From: a virus
Length of the DNA stretch: 60,217 nucleotides
Virus record (IMG/VR): IMGVR_UViG_3300021962_000113
Span: 1-60,217 of that record
Strand: one strand, 5' to 3'
The notes below the pieces were generated by a model. That model was not told the DNA's origin. It saw only the letters and a list, made by a program, of their open reading frames with translations, and ran no database searches. Shown in pieces: positions 28,790 to 37,706 of this stretch. Made by a program: the position numbers and the translations under genes. Each line of letters starts with the position of its first letter. Position 1 is the first letter of the stretch.

Positions 28790-30211
28790 TTAGGCTACGT
28801 AACGAATTTTTGTTAGTTCATCTGTGCCACTAATAGTTGTTGGCAGGGCGGTGAAGTTTACTTCGAATGCGATTACATCGTCAATATTAATGCTAGGAAT
28901 TTCTAAGTGACACTGGCCCATTTCGAACATAATACCTGGAGAGGCCGGATACCCAGCAGTATTGCCCTTTCCACCTACAAAGAATTCTAGATCGAACTTG
29001 TTAGTAACAGTTGTGGTAGCACCTAGAAGATCCTGATAAAGATCTATACTTCCGTTTGTTGCCTCGTCCAGGTAGCAAGTGAATGATCCTGAAACAGAGC
29101 GAGTACCTGTTACGTGCTCAAGTGGCTGATTAACAACACCAATTACTTCTGGTGTTAGGAAACTCATGTTATTACTAATCGTGATGCTTCCTCCAGTTAG
29201 AGTAACTGCGTAAGTCTTAGCGTTAGGTGTTACACCAACAGCGTTTAGAGCAGTTAGACGGTTACGAATCATGTTACTTGTTGAAGTAACACCATTAGTG
29301 ATTAGGGTATAACCAGCAGCTGAGAAGTCTACAGAAGCTACTTCTGAGATTGTTCTACCCATTCCTGACCAAGAAACTGTTGCGATACCGTCAATTTCAA
29401 AGTTAACAGTAGCTTCATTAACACAAGCATTGGCAATTCTATAAATTGTTGTGGCTTCACTTGCAGGGAATACGCCGTTTGTTGCCCCATCCTGGATGGC
29501 TTTATTGGCACCTAGAACAAAATAAAGGTCAAAAGTACCTAGTCTTGTTTTATTTGACCCGGTTGTAAAGAAGTCCAGTTCTGTTGCTGTTGTAGCGAAG
29601 GCAGTAGAAGCTACCTTACCAGAAGTTGCGGTTACTGCTGTTGTACCTGCTGGTGCAGCATAGCTTACTGTGGTATTTGTTACGGCTGTAACTACGAAGG
29701 TATTTGTACCAGTAACTGCAGGGCTACTGTTAGTATAGGTTACTCCAGATACTGAGATTGGATCTCCGACCTTGAAGTATGTTCCTCCTGCTGATGCAGC
29801 TGTTGTAAATGTAAGTGTAACTACGCCTGAAGCCAGTGCAGCGCCTGTACCAAAAGGAAGACCTGCGGTTTGACCTGCTGTTGCTGTGTAGTTAGTTTCT
29901 GCAAACATAGAGTGCCATAGAATTTCTTCTGGTGCACGAACTACGGTAGCTAGAGTTGGGCGAGCATATGTATCGAAGCTCCACTCAGCTGGTGCTAGTG
30001 AGTCATTGAATGAGCGCTGACCACGACGGCTTCTGCCAGTAGCATCTGCCATTTCATTTAGCGTAATCTGACTTGAATTTGTTGATTGACTGAATGAGTA
30101 ACCACTTAGAACTGGGATTTCCCATACGTTGAATGTTGAGGTACCTACAGCCTGAACTGCGTATACCTTTGTATCTCTATTGAAGAAGAGGTTTGAATCA
30201 CCTACTGCCAT
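28790..30211 (-). CDS. Major tail (tube) protein with Ig-like insertion
   Basis: A 473-residue tail tube protein. The first 120 residues (VYAVQAVGTSTFNVWEIPVL; SQITLNEMADATGRSRRGQR) and the last 200 residues (IDGIATVSWSGMGRTISEV; PLEHVTGTRSVSGSFTCYLD) form the tube-like parts. Residues about 125-205 are a Thr/Ala/Gly-rich Ig-like insertion (VTLTFTTAASAGGTYFKVGD), such as decorates the tube surface in several siphoviruses. Codons are more regular here, as in the capsid gene, consistent with high expression. A stem-loop lies just before its ribosome binding site. Confidence 0.78.
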   Translation of the reverse strand: MAVGDSNLFFNRDTKVYAVQAVGTSTFNVWEIPVLSGYSFSQSTNSSQITLNEMADATGRSRRGQRSFNDSLAPAEWSFDTYARPTLATVVRAPEEILWHSMFAETNYTATAGQTAGLPFGTGAALASGVVTLTFTTAASAGGTYFKVGDPISVSGVTYTNSSPAVTGTNTFVVTAVTNTTVSYAAPAGTTAVTATSGKVASTAFATTATELDFFTTGSNKTRLGTFDLYFVLGANKAIQDGATNGVFPASEATTIYRIANACVNEATVNFEIDGIATVSWSGMGRTISEVASVDFSAAGYTLITNGVTSTSNMIRNRLTALNAVGVTPNAKTYAVTLTGGSITISNNMSFLTPEVIGVVNQPLEHVTGTRSVSGSFTCYLDEATNGSIDLYQDLLGATTTVTNKFDLEFFVGGKGNTAGYPASPGIMFEMGQCHLEIPSINIDDVIAFEVNFTALPTTISGTDELTKIRYVA

Positions 30212-30222
30212 TTTAATCTCCT

Positions 30223-30243
30223 AAAGTACTTCACTAGTACTTT
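30223..30243 (-). other. Stem-loop just upstream of major tail protein start
   Basis: AAAGTACT and AGTACTTT form a perfect 8-bp inverted repeat around a 5-base loop. It overlaps the stop of the upstream gene and ends directly before the AGGAG of the major tail protein gene. A processing site or 5' stabiliser that raises expression of this abundant protein is plausible. Confidence 0.45.
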
Positions 30244-30680
30244 ACCTGTAGGGTCATCTCTCCGACTCCAAGTGGTGCGAGAGCTCCCTGATCTGTATCT
30301 ATGTCTGTTATAATAATATCTCTTGTGTGACCACTGTTACCGGAAGAGTCGACGTATGCCAACCTGCCATTTCTGTCTATGATTAATTCGACATCTTCCA
30401 GTAACTTTTCAAGAGCCATCGTTGAATCTTCTTCGTTAACGTAAGCACGAAGGATGACGTCTAGGTATCTATCCTTAGCTCCTCCGCCTTGGTGGACGAT
30501 AGATTCTGCTCCGGCGACTAAACATATACAAGGAAATTCTTGGATCTCGTCCCAGAATCTCATTTTAGGATATGCCTGTTCGCCTAAATCTGTTGAATAA
30601 CCATTAGCATAGCTAACGGTTTTTAGCTTGTCCGTAAGAGCTTCTACAATTGAGCTTCTACGAGTTCTATTTGTAACCAT
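30234..30680 (-). CDS. Tail terminator/completion protein (gpU-like)
   Basis: A 148-residue protein directly upstream of the major tail protein, the usual place of the siphovirus tail terminator. It begins with a basic helix (NRTRRSSIVEALTDKLKTV), contains RYLDVILRAYVNEEDSTMAL in the middle, and ends in LGVGEMTLQVKY, a beta ending resembling gpU/neck-type proteins. Start and stop abut its neighbours. The function is inferred mainly from position, size and the alpha/beta pattern. Confidence 0.6.
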   Translation of the reverse strand: MVTNRTRRSSIVEALTDKLKTVSYANGYSTDLGEQAYPKMRFWDEIQEFPCICLVAGAESIVHQGGGAKDRYLDVILRAYVNEEDSTMALEKLLEDVELIIDRNGRLAYVDSSGNSGHTRDIIITDIDTDQGALAPLGVGEMTLQVKY

Positions 30681-32081
30681 TTAGGCTCTCCTTGTGTAGA
30701 ATCGACCTATTGCCATTGCCTGTACGATTTCTCGTACGGATTTGTCAACCAAAGTTCTTGGATCTCTTGCTGGAGTGTTCCATGGCGGCGCTCCTTTTGT
30801 CCTATCAAATACATCGTATGGATCTCTTTGATAATCAAATACAACGCTTGGGTATCCATCTTTTGTAGTCTCTACATTAACTATTCGGGTACTGTTTGCA
30901 AAACGACCAGTTCTATATACCAGTCCTGGTGCTCCCATGTTATTGGCCACTTGTTCTGGTAGTCTTTTATTAATGATAGCTATTAATGATGCCCAATTAG
31001 TTTTTGGTCTAGCCGTTGCCTCCTCTTTAGGGGCAGATAACTTATTACCTTTAAGTGACTCTTTTTCGGCACTAGTGCTTGATCGTCCTGTTATTTTTGA
31101 TTGGGCCTGGCTTTTAGATGAAGTAGCTTTGCTTATTTTTGAGGTCTTGGCTCCACTATTTTTAGCTGCGGTACCTAGTCTAGAAACTGCTATTTCTACG
31201 GCACTGCTGGAACTTTTTGTAGTAAATAGATTTGTACTTTTTAATAAGTACCTTTCCACTTCTTTACTTAATGCATTAAGAGTAGCTTTTTCCCTGCTAG
31301 AATCTCTTTGGTTTCTAAAGGCTGATTCTTCGTTGAGCTTCAAAGTAGTAGTAAATTGCTTTATTAAATTACCTGCCTCTTTTTTCGCATAGCTAGCTAC
31401 TTGTATCTTTAATTCTGCTCTATCTTCTTTACTGGCTTTTATTCCAGATAATGCTGTCGAAGCTCCCTTTATAGAAGATAGCTTCTTAAGTATTTCAGCC
31501 TTTCTTCTAATACTTACTGATCCACTCTTGTCATGACCTAACTGAAATAGACCACTACTTCTTACCTCGTTTCCGTATTCGTTTATGTATTTATTACCAT
31601 ATAAGGCTTTATCCACAGATTCGGAGTCATCAGCAAAAAATACGTCTAAATGAATCTTATCTCTTAGTCCTGGTAATTTACGTGCTCTAACTTGGTTAAT
31701 AGATCTAAATACATCTATATTTCCTGACCCAGATTTTTTCTTACCACCAGTAGCTATAACTACAAAAGACTCGGCCGTACTACCTTTGGAGAATCTTAAA
31801 GAAGCCTCTCCCTTAAACTTACGCATTGAATCGTATAAATCTTTTACATAATCTTTTAATAGTGCATGTAGGACTTGTTTGCGTCTGGCTATTTCACCAG
31901 CAGTAGGATTTCCTACAGTCATTATTAGATTATCTAACTGGTATAGAGCCTCTTCGTTTAGACTATTAAGATCTACACTAAATTCATGTTTATAAGAGTT
32001 TAAGGTCTCTCTTAAAGTACTATTAGCCTCTATCTGTTTGGTTATATTACCTACTATAATAGATAGATTGCGACTAGACAT
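30681..32081 (-). CDS. Neck/tail completion protein, long variant
   Basis: A 466-residue protein between the head-tail connector and the tail terminator. The N-terminal two thirds are Ser/Lys/Ala-rich and helical. The C-terminal part (RLPEQVANNMGAPGLVYRTGRFANSTRIVN; shown only to mark the region around residue 375) followed by FDYQRDPYDVF resembles HK97 gp10-like neck proteins, which are normally only about 130-180 residues. The long N-terminal extension is unusual. It overlaps the connector gene by 8 bases. Neck function is inferred from order. Confidence 0.5.
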   Translation of the reverse strand: MSSRNLSIIVGNITKQIEANSTLRETLNSYKHEFSVDLNSLNEEALYQLDNLIMTVGNPTAGEIARRKQVLHALLKDYVKDLYDSMRKFKGEASLRFSKGSTAESFVVIATGGKKKSGSGNIDVFRSINQVRARKLPGLRDKIHLDVFFADDSESVDKALYGNKYINEYGNEVRSSGLFQLGHDKSGSVSIRRKAEILKKLSSIKGASTALSGIKASKEDRAELKIQVASYAKKEAGNLIKQFTTTLKLNEESAFRNQRDSSREKATLNALSKEVERYLLKSTNLFTTKSSSSAVEIAVSRLGTAAKNSGAKTSKISKATSSKSQAQSKITGRSSTSAEKESLKGNKLSAPKEEATARPKTNWASLIAIINKRLPEQVANNMGAPGLVYRTGRFANSTRIVNVETTKDGYPSVVFDYQRDPYDVFDRTKGAPPWNTPARDPRTLVDKSVREIVQAMAIGRFYTRRA

Positions 32082-32652
32082 TACGGTACATATCTAATAT
32101 TCTAATAATATGTACTGGCCACTCCGTAGCTAGGCTCGATCCTTTGCTAGTGCTATTATCAATAGAGGTATTACCAAGTGTACGCTTTTCTTTATACTCT
32201 TCTTTGACATACATATGTATTAAGTCTAAGCAGGCCATTCTTAGATCGAGAGGTACAGTAGCGTAGCCAGCTGTATAAGTTACTTTTACAGCGCCATAGC
32301 CTTCAGGCCAGTATGCTGATTTTCCGTGTATGTATATGCAGTCTACATCAGGGTCCACGTAGTATTCTACAGGATCCATAGTCACATATGCTTTATCGTA
32401 GTCTTCTCTAGTCTGTACGCTCACTACTGCTTTTATTGGCCATTCATTTAATTGTAAGGAAGCCTGGCCCTGTTGTACATTAAATGTTTCAACACGTGGA
32501 GTAGTGTAGTAGTCTATAATAGAGTGTCCCACGAAAGTTCTTACAAGAACATTTACAGAGTTGATAATGTACTGTAGTTCAGTATCTGCGTCTGTTTTAG
32601 TAATCTTCTTATAAGTTTTGTAATCTTCTAAAGTTACTAATGGTGCTCCCAT
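32074..32652 (-). CDS. Head-tail connector (HK97 gp6-like)
   Basis: A 192-residue protein after the capsid gene. It starts with LVTLEDYKTYKKITKTDADT and contains KVTYTAGYATVPLDLRMACLDLI, the classic gp6-like connector pattern (a helical N-terminus, a beta middle and a YTAGY...P..L..A...L motif). Such proteins form the ring between portal and tail. A hairpin precedes it at 32672-32697 and its stop overlaps the next gene by 8 bases. Confidence 0.82.
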   Translation of the reverse strand: MGAPLVTLEDYKTYKKITKTDADTELQYIINSVNVLVRTFVGHSIIDYYTTPRVETFNVQQGQASLQLNEWPIKAVVSVQTREDYDKAYVTMDPVEYYVDPDVDCIYIHGKSAYWPEGYGAVKVTYTAGYATVPLDLRMACLDLIHMYVKEEYKEKRTLGNTSIDNSTSKGSSLATEWPVHIIRILDMYRNV

Positions 32653-32663
32653 GGTGTCTCCTA

Positions 32664-32697
32664 ATAAGAAAGGGGGCTGCTGGTAGCAGCAACCCCC
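32664..32697 (-). terminator. Hairpin after capsid gene, partial terminator
   Basis: On the minus strand GGGG..GCTGCT pairs with AGCAGC..CCCC (10 bp with a 2-base bulge, 3-base loop), followed by TTTCTTATT. It sits between the capsid and connector genes and could reduce read-through so that capsid mRNA exceeds connector mRNA. Confidence 0.55.
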
Positions 32698-32714
32698 TCC
32701 CAGTTAATGTAGAA

Positions 32715-34079
32715 TTAAGCGTACTTAAGACCGATAACTGACTTAGCGTTTGGAATGATTTCCTTGAAGCCAAGACGCTGAGTTGTTGCAAGAACCTTGT
32801 GCTGATTTTCAACTAGGTACTGGCTCTCAACTGTTACGCCACGCTGACGTGGAACAACGAAGTTACGTGTGTTAACTGCTAGCGCGTGGTACTTACCAGT
32901 TGCTGCTGCTGGGAATTCGTCGCAAACCATTACGGATGAACCGAAGATCTGACCTACTTCACCAGTTAGCTTTGTAGCCTGCTGGTTAACTAGGTTGAAG
33001 TCCTGGAATTCAGCATCTTCTAGTAGTTCGAAGTAGCACTGCTGTGAAACGATGTATGCAACGTCATTTGGACGTAGACCATACTTGCCCATGTTCTTAC
33101 GTAGGCCTAGTAGAGCAGCTGCGGTTAGCGGTGTTGCTGTACCAGCGGCTGTTACTGTGCGGCTCTGTGTAGAAGCGTACTTTAGAAGACCTGATGCAGC
33201 TGTTGCTGAAACTGAAGGATATGCACCATCAGCGTGTCCACCAAGAAGGATTAGGTTTTCAACACCACGTGCGTGCTGACGGATCATGCCTTCGCGTAGT
33301 AGTGGAAGAATTGGGATAATTCCATCTTCTTCTGTTTCGTTACCTAGGTAGCTCTTAGCAATCATCTTGATTGTGCGTAGTTCGATTTCAGTTAGTGCTA
33401 TACCATCTTCTGAACCTACTGCAACGCCACGTGAATCAAGAGTACCAGCTGGTGCTGTACCTGGAAGCGCAGCATTACCTGTGATAGTTGCATAGTTGGT
33501 GTCTGGCATGATCGGTAGAACCATGCTTGCAGTTGTCATCGCGATTTCACGGAACATAGGAGCTAGGATTAGTTCTAGCTGGATATCACGTTCGATATTG
33601 ATTGAAACTTCGCGCTCGAAGTTATCGCTTGATACAGCAACGGATGACATTGTGTTGACCTTCTGAAGAAGATTCTTTGCAAACTCTGTGTTATATCCCT
33701 TTCCAGTGATACGACCTAGTAGGAATGCATCGTCCATTTCCTGGGCGAATTGCTTCTGCCATTCGTTGCTGTTGCCGCCACGGTCAGCGAATACACGCTT
33801 GCTGTTAGCAATGTTCTGTAGTTCAGCTGACTTTTCAGCTAGTTCTGTACGTAGACCTTCGAGCTTTGTATTTAGGTCTGTGTTGTCATCCTTGAAGCGC
33901 TTTTCTAGTTCTGCGAATAGCTTTTCTTCTGAAGATGCGATAACTTGTGCTACGATCTTTTCGTTAGCAGCCTTTTCGTCAGCAGCCTTCTGTGCAGCAG
34001 CTGCATCAGCGGCAGCCTTTGCTGCCATTGCGTCTGCAATGCCTTTCTGAATCTGTGCGTTAATTGTTTCGTCGTCCAT
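32715..34079 (-). other. Probable internal in-frame start giving free capsid protein
   Basis: Within the fused gene, ATG 34079 (MDDETINAQIQKG) is preceded by GAGGA with an 8-base spacing, as good a site as those of independent genes here. Initiation would yield a 454-residue capsid precursor beginning with its delta region. Capsids need hundreds of capsid subunits but few proteases, so internal initiation would solve the stoichiometry problem of a fusion. Confidence 0.55.
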
Positions 34080-35354
34080 TTTAATTTTCCTCGACGCCAT
34101 TTCAGCGCCCTCTGATGAGCCTCCGGTTTCAGCGAGAGGCTGACCACCTAGAGCATTTTCGAATTGTTTTCTAAAAGTAAGATAGTCGCTTTGACTATCG
34201 AATGATTTAGCTACAGAGAATGTAGCGTCTTGATTACAAGGTATAGAAACTACTGATACCTCAAGTAATTCTGCATCTTTAACGATTAAGCCATCAACTG
34301 ACTTATCGTATTCCGCATCTTTAATTAAAAAGCCTACAGAGAATGTCGAAAGAACTCCTTCTTTGACTAAGTTGTGAATATCTCCAGCACTCTTGCTGAT
34401 GATTCCCTTGATCTTTAGTCCTGTATTATCTGTAAGTATTTCTACAACCTTGCCTATTGGTTTATCATAATTATGATTGAATAGTAAGATTGGATTGGTT
34501 TGAAAGTTTTTTAGGCCTCCCTTAGTCCATGCAGTAGATAAGATTCTATCAGCTGAACGGTCAATAGCGTTTGTGCTAGCATAACCTGCTATAATAAGCT
34601 CACCGTCACTATCTTCGTGCATGTCCTTGATGGAGGAATCAAGCTTAAATATTTTATTCACACTATTCTCCTCTGGAGCAGGCACATTTTCGATACCTTT
34701 TCTCTTAACTTTAGTAAGCGTAGAAAAACGATGACCTACAAGAGTATCAGTTTCTACTTCATCCTTATATATCCGAATGAGTGCCGCGGGGTCTTCTTTA
34801 GTTGCATCTATGGAGAAGCTGCTATCAGGAATACCTAAAGTGCCTTCTCTCATAATGTGCTCTATACGGCCCATTGCCTTTCCGCCAGAAGAGTTCCACT
34901 CTACAAAATCACCAAGTTTTAAATCTTTTGGACCTGCTGTTTCATGTACGTCTTCTAGACCGTCCTCGTCTTCATCTTCAGAGTATTCTTTAGTATAGTC
35001 TAGGGATTTACCTTCTAGCCTATCTAGCGTCTCACTCTTGGCTCTAGCCCATGTCTGGCCGGGGTCTCCACCCCAAAGTGCCCAAGCAACTCTACCGTTA
35101 GAAGGAAAACCAGGCTCTCCAGGACTAAATCCTTCGCCTTGTTTATCTACTTCGTGTCTGCTGAAAAAGCTATGCATCCTACGTACAGTACTTGGTGATA
35201 GTTCTTGCTTATTTACAAGTTGCCTTGCACGAGCTAGACCTACCGGAGTACCTCCGTCGAATCCATCCTTTCTCCAGTCGAGAGCTTTTTGTGCCTCTTT
35301 TGCCATGCCATCGGTAGGAGTTAAATCAATATCTTCTCCACCTACTCTCGCCAT
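32715..35354 (-). CDS. Fused prohead protease and HK97-type major capsid protein
   Basis: An 879-residue polyprotein. Residues 1-120 carry a phage head-associated domain (HSFFSRHEVDKQGEGFSPG; GRVAWALWGGDPGQTWA). Residues about 140-220 form a small TUDOR-like domain (KLGDFVEWNSSGGKAMGRIE). Residues about 235-400 are an HK97-type U35 protease with histidine (LLFNHNYDKPIG), serine (STFSVGF) and the LLEVSVVSIP motif. From about 426 comes an Ala/Lys-rich helical delta/scaffold region, then the HK97 capsid fold (RGVAVGSEDGIALTEIEL; DVAYIVSQQCYFELLED). Usually protease, scaffold and capsid are separate genes. An internal ribosome binding site before residue 426 may also give free capsid protein. Confidence 0.9.
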   Translation of the reverse strand: MARVGGEDIDLTPTDGMAKEAQKALDWRKDGFDGGTPVGLARARQLVNKQELSPSTVRRMHSFFSRHEVDKQGEGFSPGEPGFPSNGRVAWALWGGDPGQTWARAKSETLDRLEGKSLDYTKEYSEDEDEDGLEDVHETAGPKDLKLGDFVEWNSSGGKAMGRIEHIMREGTLGIPDSSFSIDATKEDPAALIRIYKDEVETDTLVGHRFSTLTKVKRKGIENVPAPEENSVNKIFKLDSSIKDMHEDSDGELIIAGYASTNAIDRSADRILSTAWTKGGLKNFQTNPILLFNHNYDKPIGKVVEILTDNTGLKIKGIISKSAGDIHNLVKEGVLSTFSVGFLIKDAEYDKSVDGLIVKDAELLEVSVVSIPCNQDATFSVAKSFDSQSDYLTFRKQFENALGGQPLAETGGSSEGAEMASRKIKMDDETINAQIQKGIADAMAAKAAADAAAAQKAADEKAANEKIVAQVIASSEEKLFAELEKRFKDDNTDLNTKLEGLRTELAEKSAELQNIANSKRVFADRGGNSNEWQKQFAQEMDDAFLLGRITGKGYNTEFAKNLLQKVNTMSSVAVSSDNFEREVSINIERDIQLELILAPMFREIAMTTASMVLPIMPDTNYATITGNAALPGTAPAGTLDSRGVAVGSEDGIALTEIELRTIKMIAKSYLGNETEEDGIIPILPLLREGMIRQHARGVENLILLGGHADGAYPSVSATAASGLLKYASTQSRTVTAAGTATPLTAAALLGLRKNMGKYGLRPNDVAYIVSQQCYFELLEDAEFQDFNLVNQQATKLTGEVGQIFGSSVMVCDEFPAAATGKYHALAVNTRNFVVPRQRGVTVESQYLVENQHKVLATTQRLGFKEIIPNAKSVIGLKYA

Positions 35355-35356
35355 TA

Positions 35357-35665
35357 TTAAGCTCCTTTAGTCTTTTCGACTGCTGGCTTAACTGCTGGTG
35401 CCGGTGCTTCTACTGGAGCCTCTACTGGAGCTTCTGTAGACTGGGCTGGAGCTGAAGGAGTAGTTGGTACTGATGTGGAACCATCATACTGCTTAATATC
35501 TCCAACCATATTTAATAAACGTGACCATGATCCGATTCCTCTTTTTACGAGTTGGAATCTAATTGGAACATCATTAGCGTTTTTATATTCTTCTGCAGTT
35601 AGTACTCTACCTTTAGAGGCAAAATATGCACCAATCTGCTCTACGATATTTGTTCGTCTAGTCAT
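35357..35665 (-). CDS. Small head-region protein with proline/alanine-rich tail
   Basis: A 102-residue protein between portal and protease-capsid genes. Residues 1-60 are helical (TRRTNIVEQIGAYFASKGRV; VPIRFQLVKRGIGSWSRLL). Residues 65-102 are a low-complexity Pro/Ala/Glu linker (APVEAPVEAPAPAVKP). It overlaps the portal stop by one base and ends 2 bases before the capsid polyprotein. It may be a head assembly or decoration protein; no family recognised. Confidence 0.6.
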   Translation of the reverse strand: MTRRTNIVEQIGAYFASKGRVLTAEEYKNANDVPIRFQLVKRGIGSWSRLLNMVGDIKQYDGSTSVPTTPSAPAQSTEAPVEAPVEAPAPAVKPAVEKTKGA

Positions 35666-36852
35666 TAGTTGTTTCCTGTGTTATCATCTTGAGGTGGTGC
35701 GCCCCCTTGTGAAGGATCTACTGCACTTCCTGCTATATTTTGAGGTATACGTATACCATCATTTCCAGGCAGTACATCCCTACCCAATCCGATTCTAGCT
35801 TCATTGGCAGTAATAATACCGCCATTGACTAGTGTTGAGTAGAAGGCTGCTTCGTCTCTTAACTCTGGCTGTAGAGCGGGTATTCCGGATACGTTCTCTA
35901 TAATCTCAAATCCAAAGAACATTTGTAACGCAGAGTTCACCTTCTTAATAATAGGAATGATGGTCTCTAAGTAGTATAGTCTATGGTTTGGTCTAAGATT
36001 AGCGTTATTACCGCTATCAACTAGGACAGGTGGTACGCCTAAAGCCTTTAAAATTACTTTTTCGTTGGTGTCTATTGACCCAGCGAAATCTAAATCTTTA
36101 AAACTGACAGTAGTTAGTGGATCTACCACCATACCGCCGTCTAGAATTAATGGACTTCTTCCGCCAGACTGAGGTCTGTAAGAAGTCTTCCAATCTTCTT
36201 TCATTCTTTCTTTAATACGGTGACTTAGTACGTCCGGACTTCTAATCACTAGGCCCGGTACTGCTCCGTTTGTAAAGAAGTTATCTTGAAAATCTCTCAT
36301 TGACTTCATAAGCTTCATTGTTCGTAAAGCTGGTTTCAGTCGAGATGCGCCTCTATAAAGTGAGATAGCGCTATTATCTTTGATATGAATAATTTCATTA
36401 ACATTGAAATCTATAGTCCCTTGGAACGTATATTTTTCAACATATGTCTTTTCGTCTGAGTAGATAGTTACCTTATTCGCTGGTAGCTGATATAAGTGCT
36501 GACCGTCCCAATATAGGAAGATGTTACCATCAATAATCAGGTCCATAATCATATTTCGTCTAAACGAGTGAATGTCTTGGAAAGGGTTAGGCTGAACATT
36601 TAGTAATGTTTCTACCGTTTTCTTCTTTACTCCGCTTACTTTAGGAAATCCAATCTTGTCAGATCCTACTTTGAAATTTATCTCAGCGGCATCGTCAATA
36701 ATCATATTAACTGCGCGATTAACAATTTCTAAGTTTTCATAATAATAAATGTAAGTGCGTTCTGGCTCAGTGCTAGGACTTTGTGACTCCATATAGGAGA
36801 TCCAGCGCTGACCAGGATTTAGTTTTTCAACTAGCCAACTTCCTAGTTTCAT
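35665..36852 (-). CDS. Portal protein (HK97 family)
   Basis: A 395-residue HK97-type portal. Recognisable blocks include NPFQDIHSFRRNMIMDLIID, the wing/stem segment with IIHIKDNSAISLYRGASRL, and FKDLDFAGSIDTNEKVILKA, followed by LGVPPVLVD and an NLRPNHRLYYLETIIPIIKK helix. The portal forms the dodecameric DNA channel at one capsid vertex and binds terminase. The start overlaps the HNH gene by 26 bases and the C-terminus is Gly/Pro/Asp-rich. Confidence 0.9.
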   Translation of the reverse strand: MKLGSWLVEKLNPGQRWISYMESQSPSTEPERTYIYYYENLEIVNRAVNMIIDDAAEINFKVGSDKIGFPKVSGVKKKTVETLLNVQPNPFQDIHSFRRNMIMDLIIDGNIFLYWDGQHLYQLPANKVTIYSDEKTYVEKYTFQGTIDFNVNEIIHIKDNSAISLYRGASRLKPALRTMKLMKSMRDFQDNFFTNGAVPGLVIRSPDVLSHRIKERMKEDWKTSYRPQSGGRSPLILDGGMVVDPLTTVSFKDLDFAGSIDTNEKVILKALGVPPVLVDSGNNANLRPNHRLYYLETIIPIIKKVNSALQMFFGFEIIENVSGIPALQPELRDEAAFYSTLVNGGIITANEARIGLGRDVLPGNDGIRIPQNIAGSAVDPSQGGAPPQDDNTGNN

Positions 36853-37219
36853 ATTTCTCCTTTTGGATCATTACCCAATTTTTCTGCTTATCAGCAGTAA
36901 AAAGTGCTGGATCCTTACCATAGACACTATGAAGCCTCAGGTGATGTTCGTGGCACAGCGTTACAGTTTGGTTGTAGACCTTATCTTCTTCTTCAAGTAT
37001 AAATTCGTCTCTGATTTTCAAGATGTCATCTACTACTTTAACTGTATAACCCTTCGACTTACACCATTTATTAAACAATGGAGTCATTGTATAATAATGA
37101 TGAAAATCGAGAGATTCTGTTGCCCCACAAATCTCACATTGAGAGCCTTTTTCATATCTAGACTTTGCTCTATCCCTCACATATTTGATAGGGTCTCGAA
37201 GCAGAGTTGTTCCGGACAT
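36827..37219 (-). CDS. HNH endonuclease
   Basis: A 130-residue HNH nuclease with zinc-finger cysteines C28/C31 (CEICG), the catalytic HH pair at 40-41 (LDFHHYY), and CHEHHLRLH near residues 89-97. A frame exists upstream to 37273, but that region contains a consensus promoter, and ATG 37219 has AAAGGAG just upstream, so I start there. HNH proteins beside portal and terminase genes of HK97-like phages stimulate terminase cleavage during packaging, so it may be a packaging factor rather than a homing enzyme. Confidence 0.87.
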   Translation of the reverse strand: MSGTTLLRDPIKYVRDRAKSRYEKGSQCEICGATESLDFHHYYTMTPLFNKWCKSKGYTVKVVDDILKIRDEFILEEEDKVYNQTVTLCHEHHLRLHSVYGKDPALFTADKQKNWVMIQKEKYETRKLAS

Positions 37220-37244
37220 TTTTGTCTCCTTTTCTTCTTTTGTA

Positions 37245-37273
37245 ATTATATTATTTTGAGGGGATAAAGTCAA
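37245..37273 (-). promoter_or_regulatory. Sigma-70 promoter TTGACT-17-TATAAT
   Basis: On the minus strand TTGACT (37273-37268) and TATAAT (37250-37245) are spaced by 17 bases. Start of transcription is predicted near 37238, 19 bases before the HNH ATG. It drives HNH, portal and capsid genes. Confidence 0.82.
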
Positions 37274-37306
37274 GGTGCAAATTACAATAGGTACGAAAAT
37301 AACTCA

Positions 37307-37498
37307 TTAAGTAAAGAAACCTGCATTTATATTCTGCGTCAGTTCCTGAATCATTTGCGTATTGCCTACTTTTTTAGCAACTCCATCTACATCTGTAAGA
37401 TACTGTTCAGCATAATTACCGTTTCTAACAAAGTATAGTGCATTAGGCACTAACGTTGTTGGTAATACTGTTACTTTAAAAAATCTTATATCTGCCAT
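37307..37498 (-). CDS. Small hypothetical protein (63 aa)
   Basis: A 63-residue protein with a FFKVTVLPTTLVPNALYFVR segment and a variable C-terminus ending in ELTQNINAGFFT. Similar short beta-rich proteins occur near fibre or head genes in phages, often as decoration or fibre-linked proteins, but I cannot assign a function. It forms a tight cluster with two more small genes between large terminase and the HNH promoter. Confidence 0.6.
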   Translation of the reverse strand: MADIRFFKVTVLPTTLVPNALYFVRNGNYAEQYLTDVDGVAKKVGNTQMIQELTQNINAGFFT

Positions 37499-37499
37499 T

Positions 37500-37706
37500 T
37501 TACCACCCTACTGTTTCCCAATTATAGATTTCAACACTAAATATAGCTTGAGGGATTATAGTGCTTGGCCCGCTGGAAGGATAGACCTGGTCTGGATTCT
37601 CTAGCACTCTTTTACCTGAGTGCAGCCAATCTACTTGTGCTGGAAATACGTAAGTAGCCCAGTTTATTTTTGCTGCAGGCTCTAGCCTTTCCAGTAGTTC
37701 TATCAT
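37500..37706 (-). CDS. Small hypothetical protein (68 aa)
   Basis: A 68-residue protein (MIELLERLEPAAKINWATYV) rich in Trp and Pro, with no signal peptide, membrane span or catalytic motif. It overlaps the preceding gene by 4 bases and ends one base before the 63-aa gene. Function unknown; it is a late gene by position. Confidence 0.55.
   Translation of the reverse strand: MIELLERLEPAAKINWATYVFPAQVDWLHSGKRVLENPDQVYPSSGPSTIIPQAIFSVEIYNWETVGW

Noticed and set aside
33052-34050. Plus-strand ORFs opposite the capsid gene and other late genes
   Set aside because: They mirror the codon pattern of well-supported minus-strand genes and have no ribosome binding sites; shadows of real genes.
36827-37219. 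HNH gene as a homing endonuclease inserted in the portal region
   Set aside because: It has its own promoter, overlaps the portal gene and occupies the usual place of packaging-associated HNH proteins.
37220-37273. N-terminal extension of the HNH protein
   Set aside because: The stretch is a perfect-spaced sigma-70 promoter and ATG 37219 has an excellent ribosome binding site.
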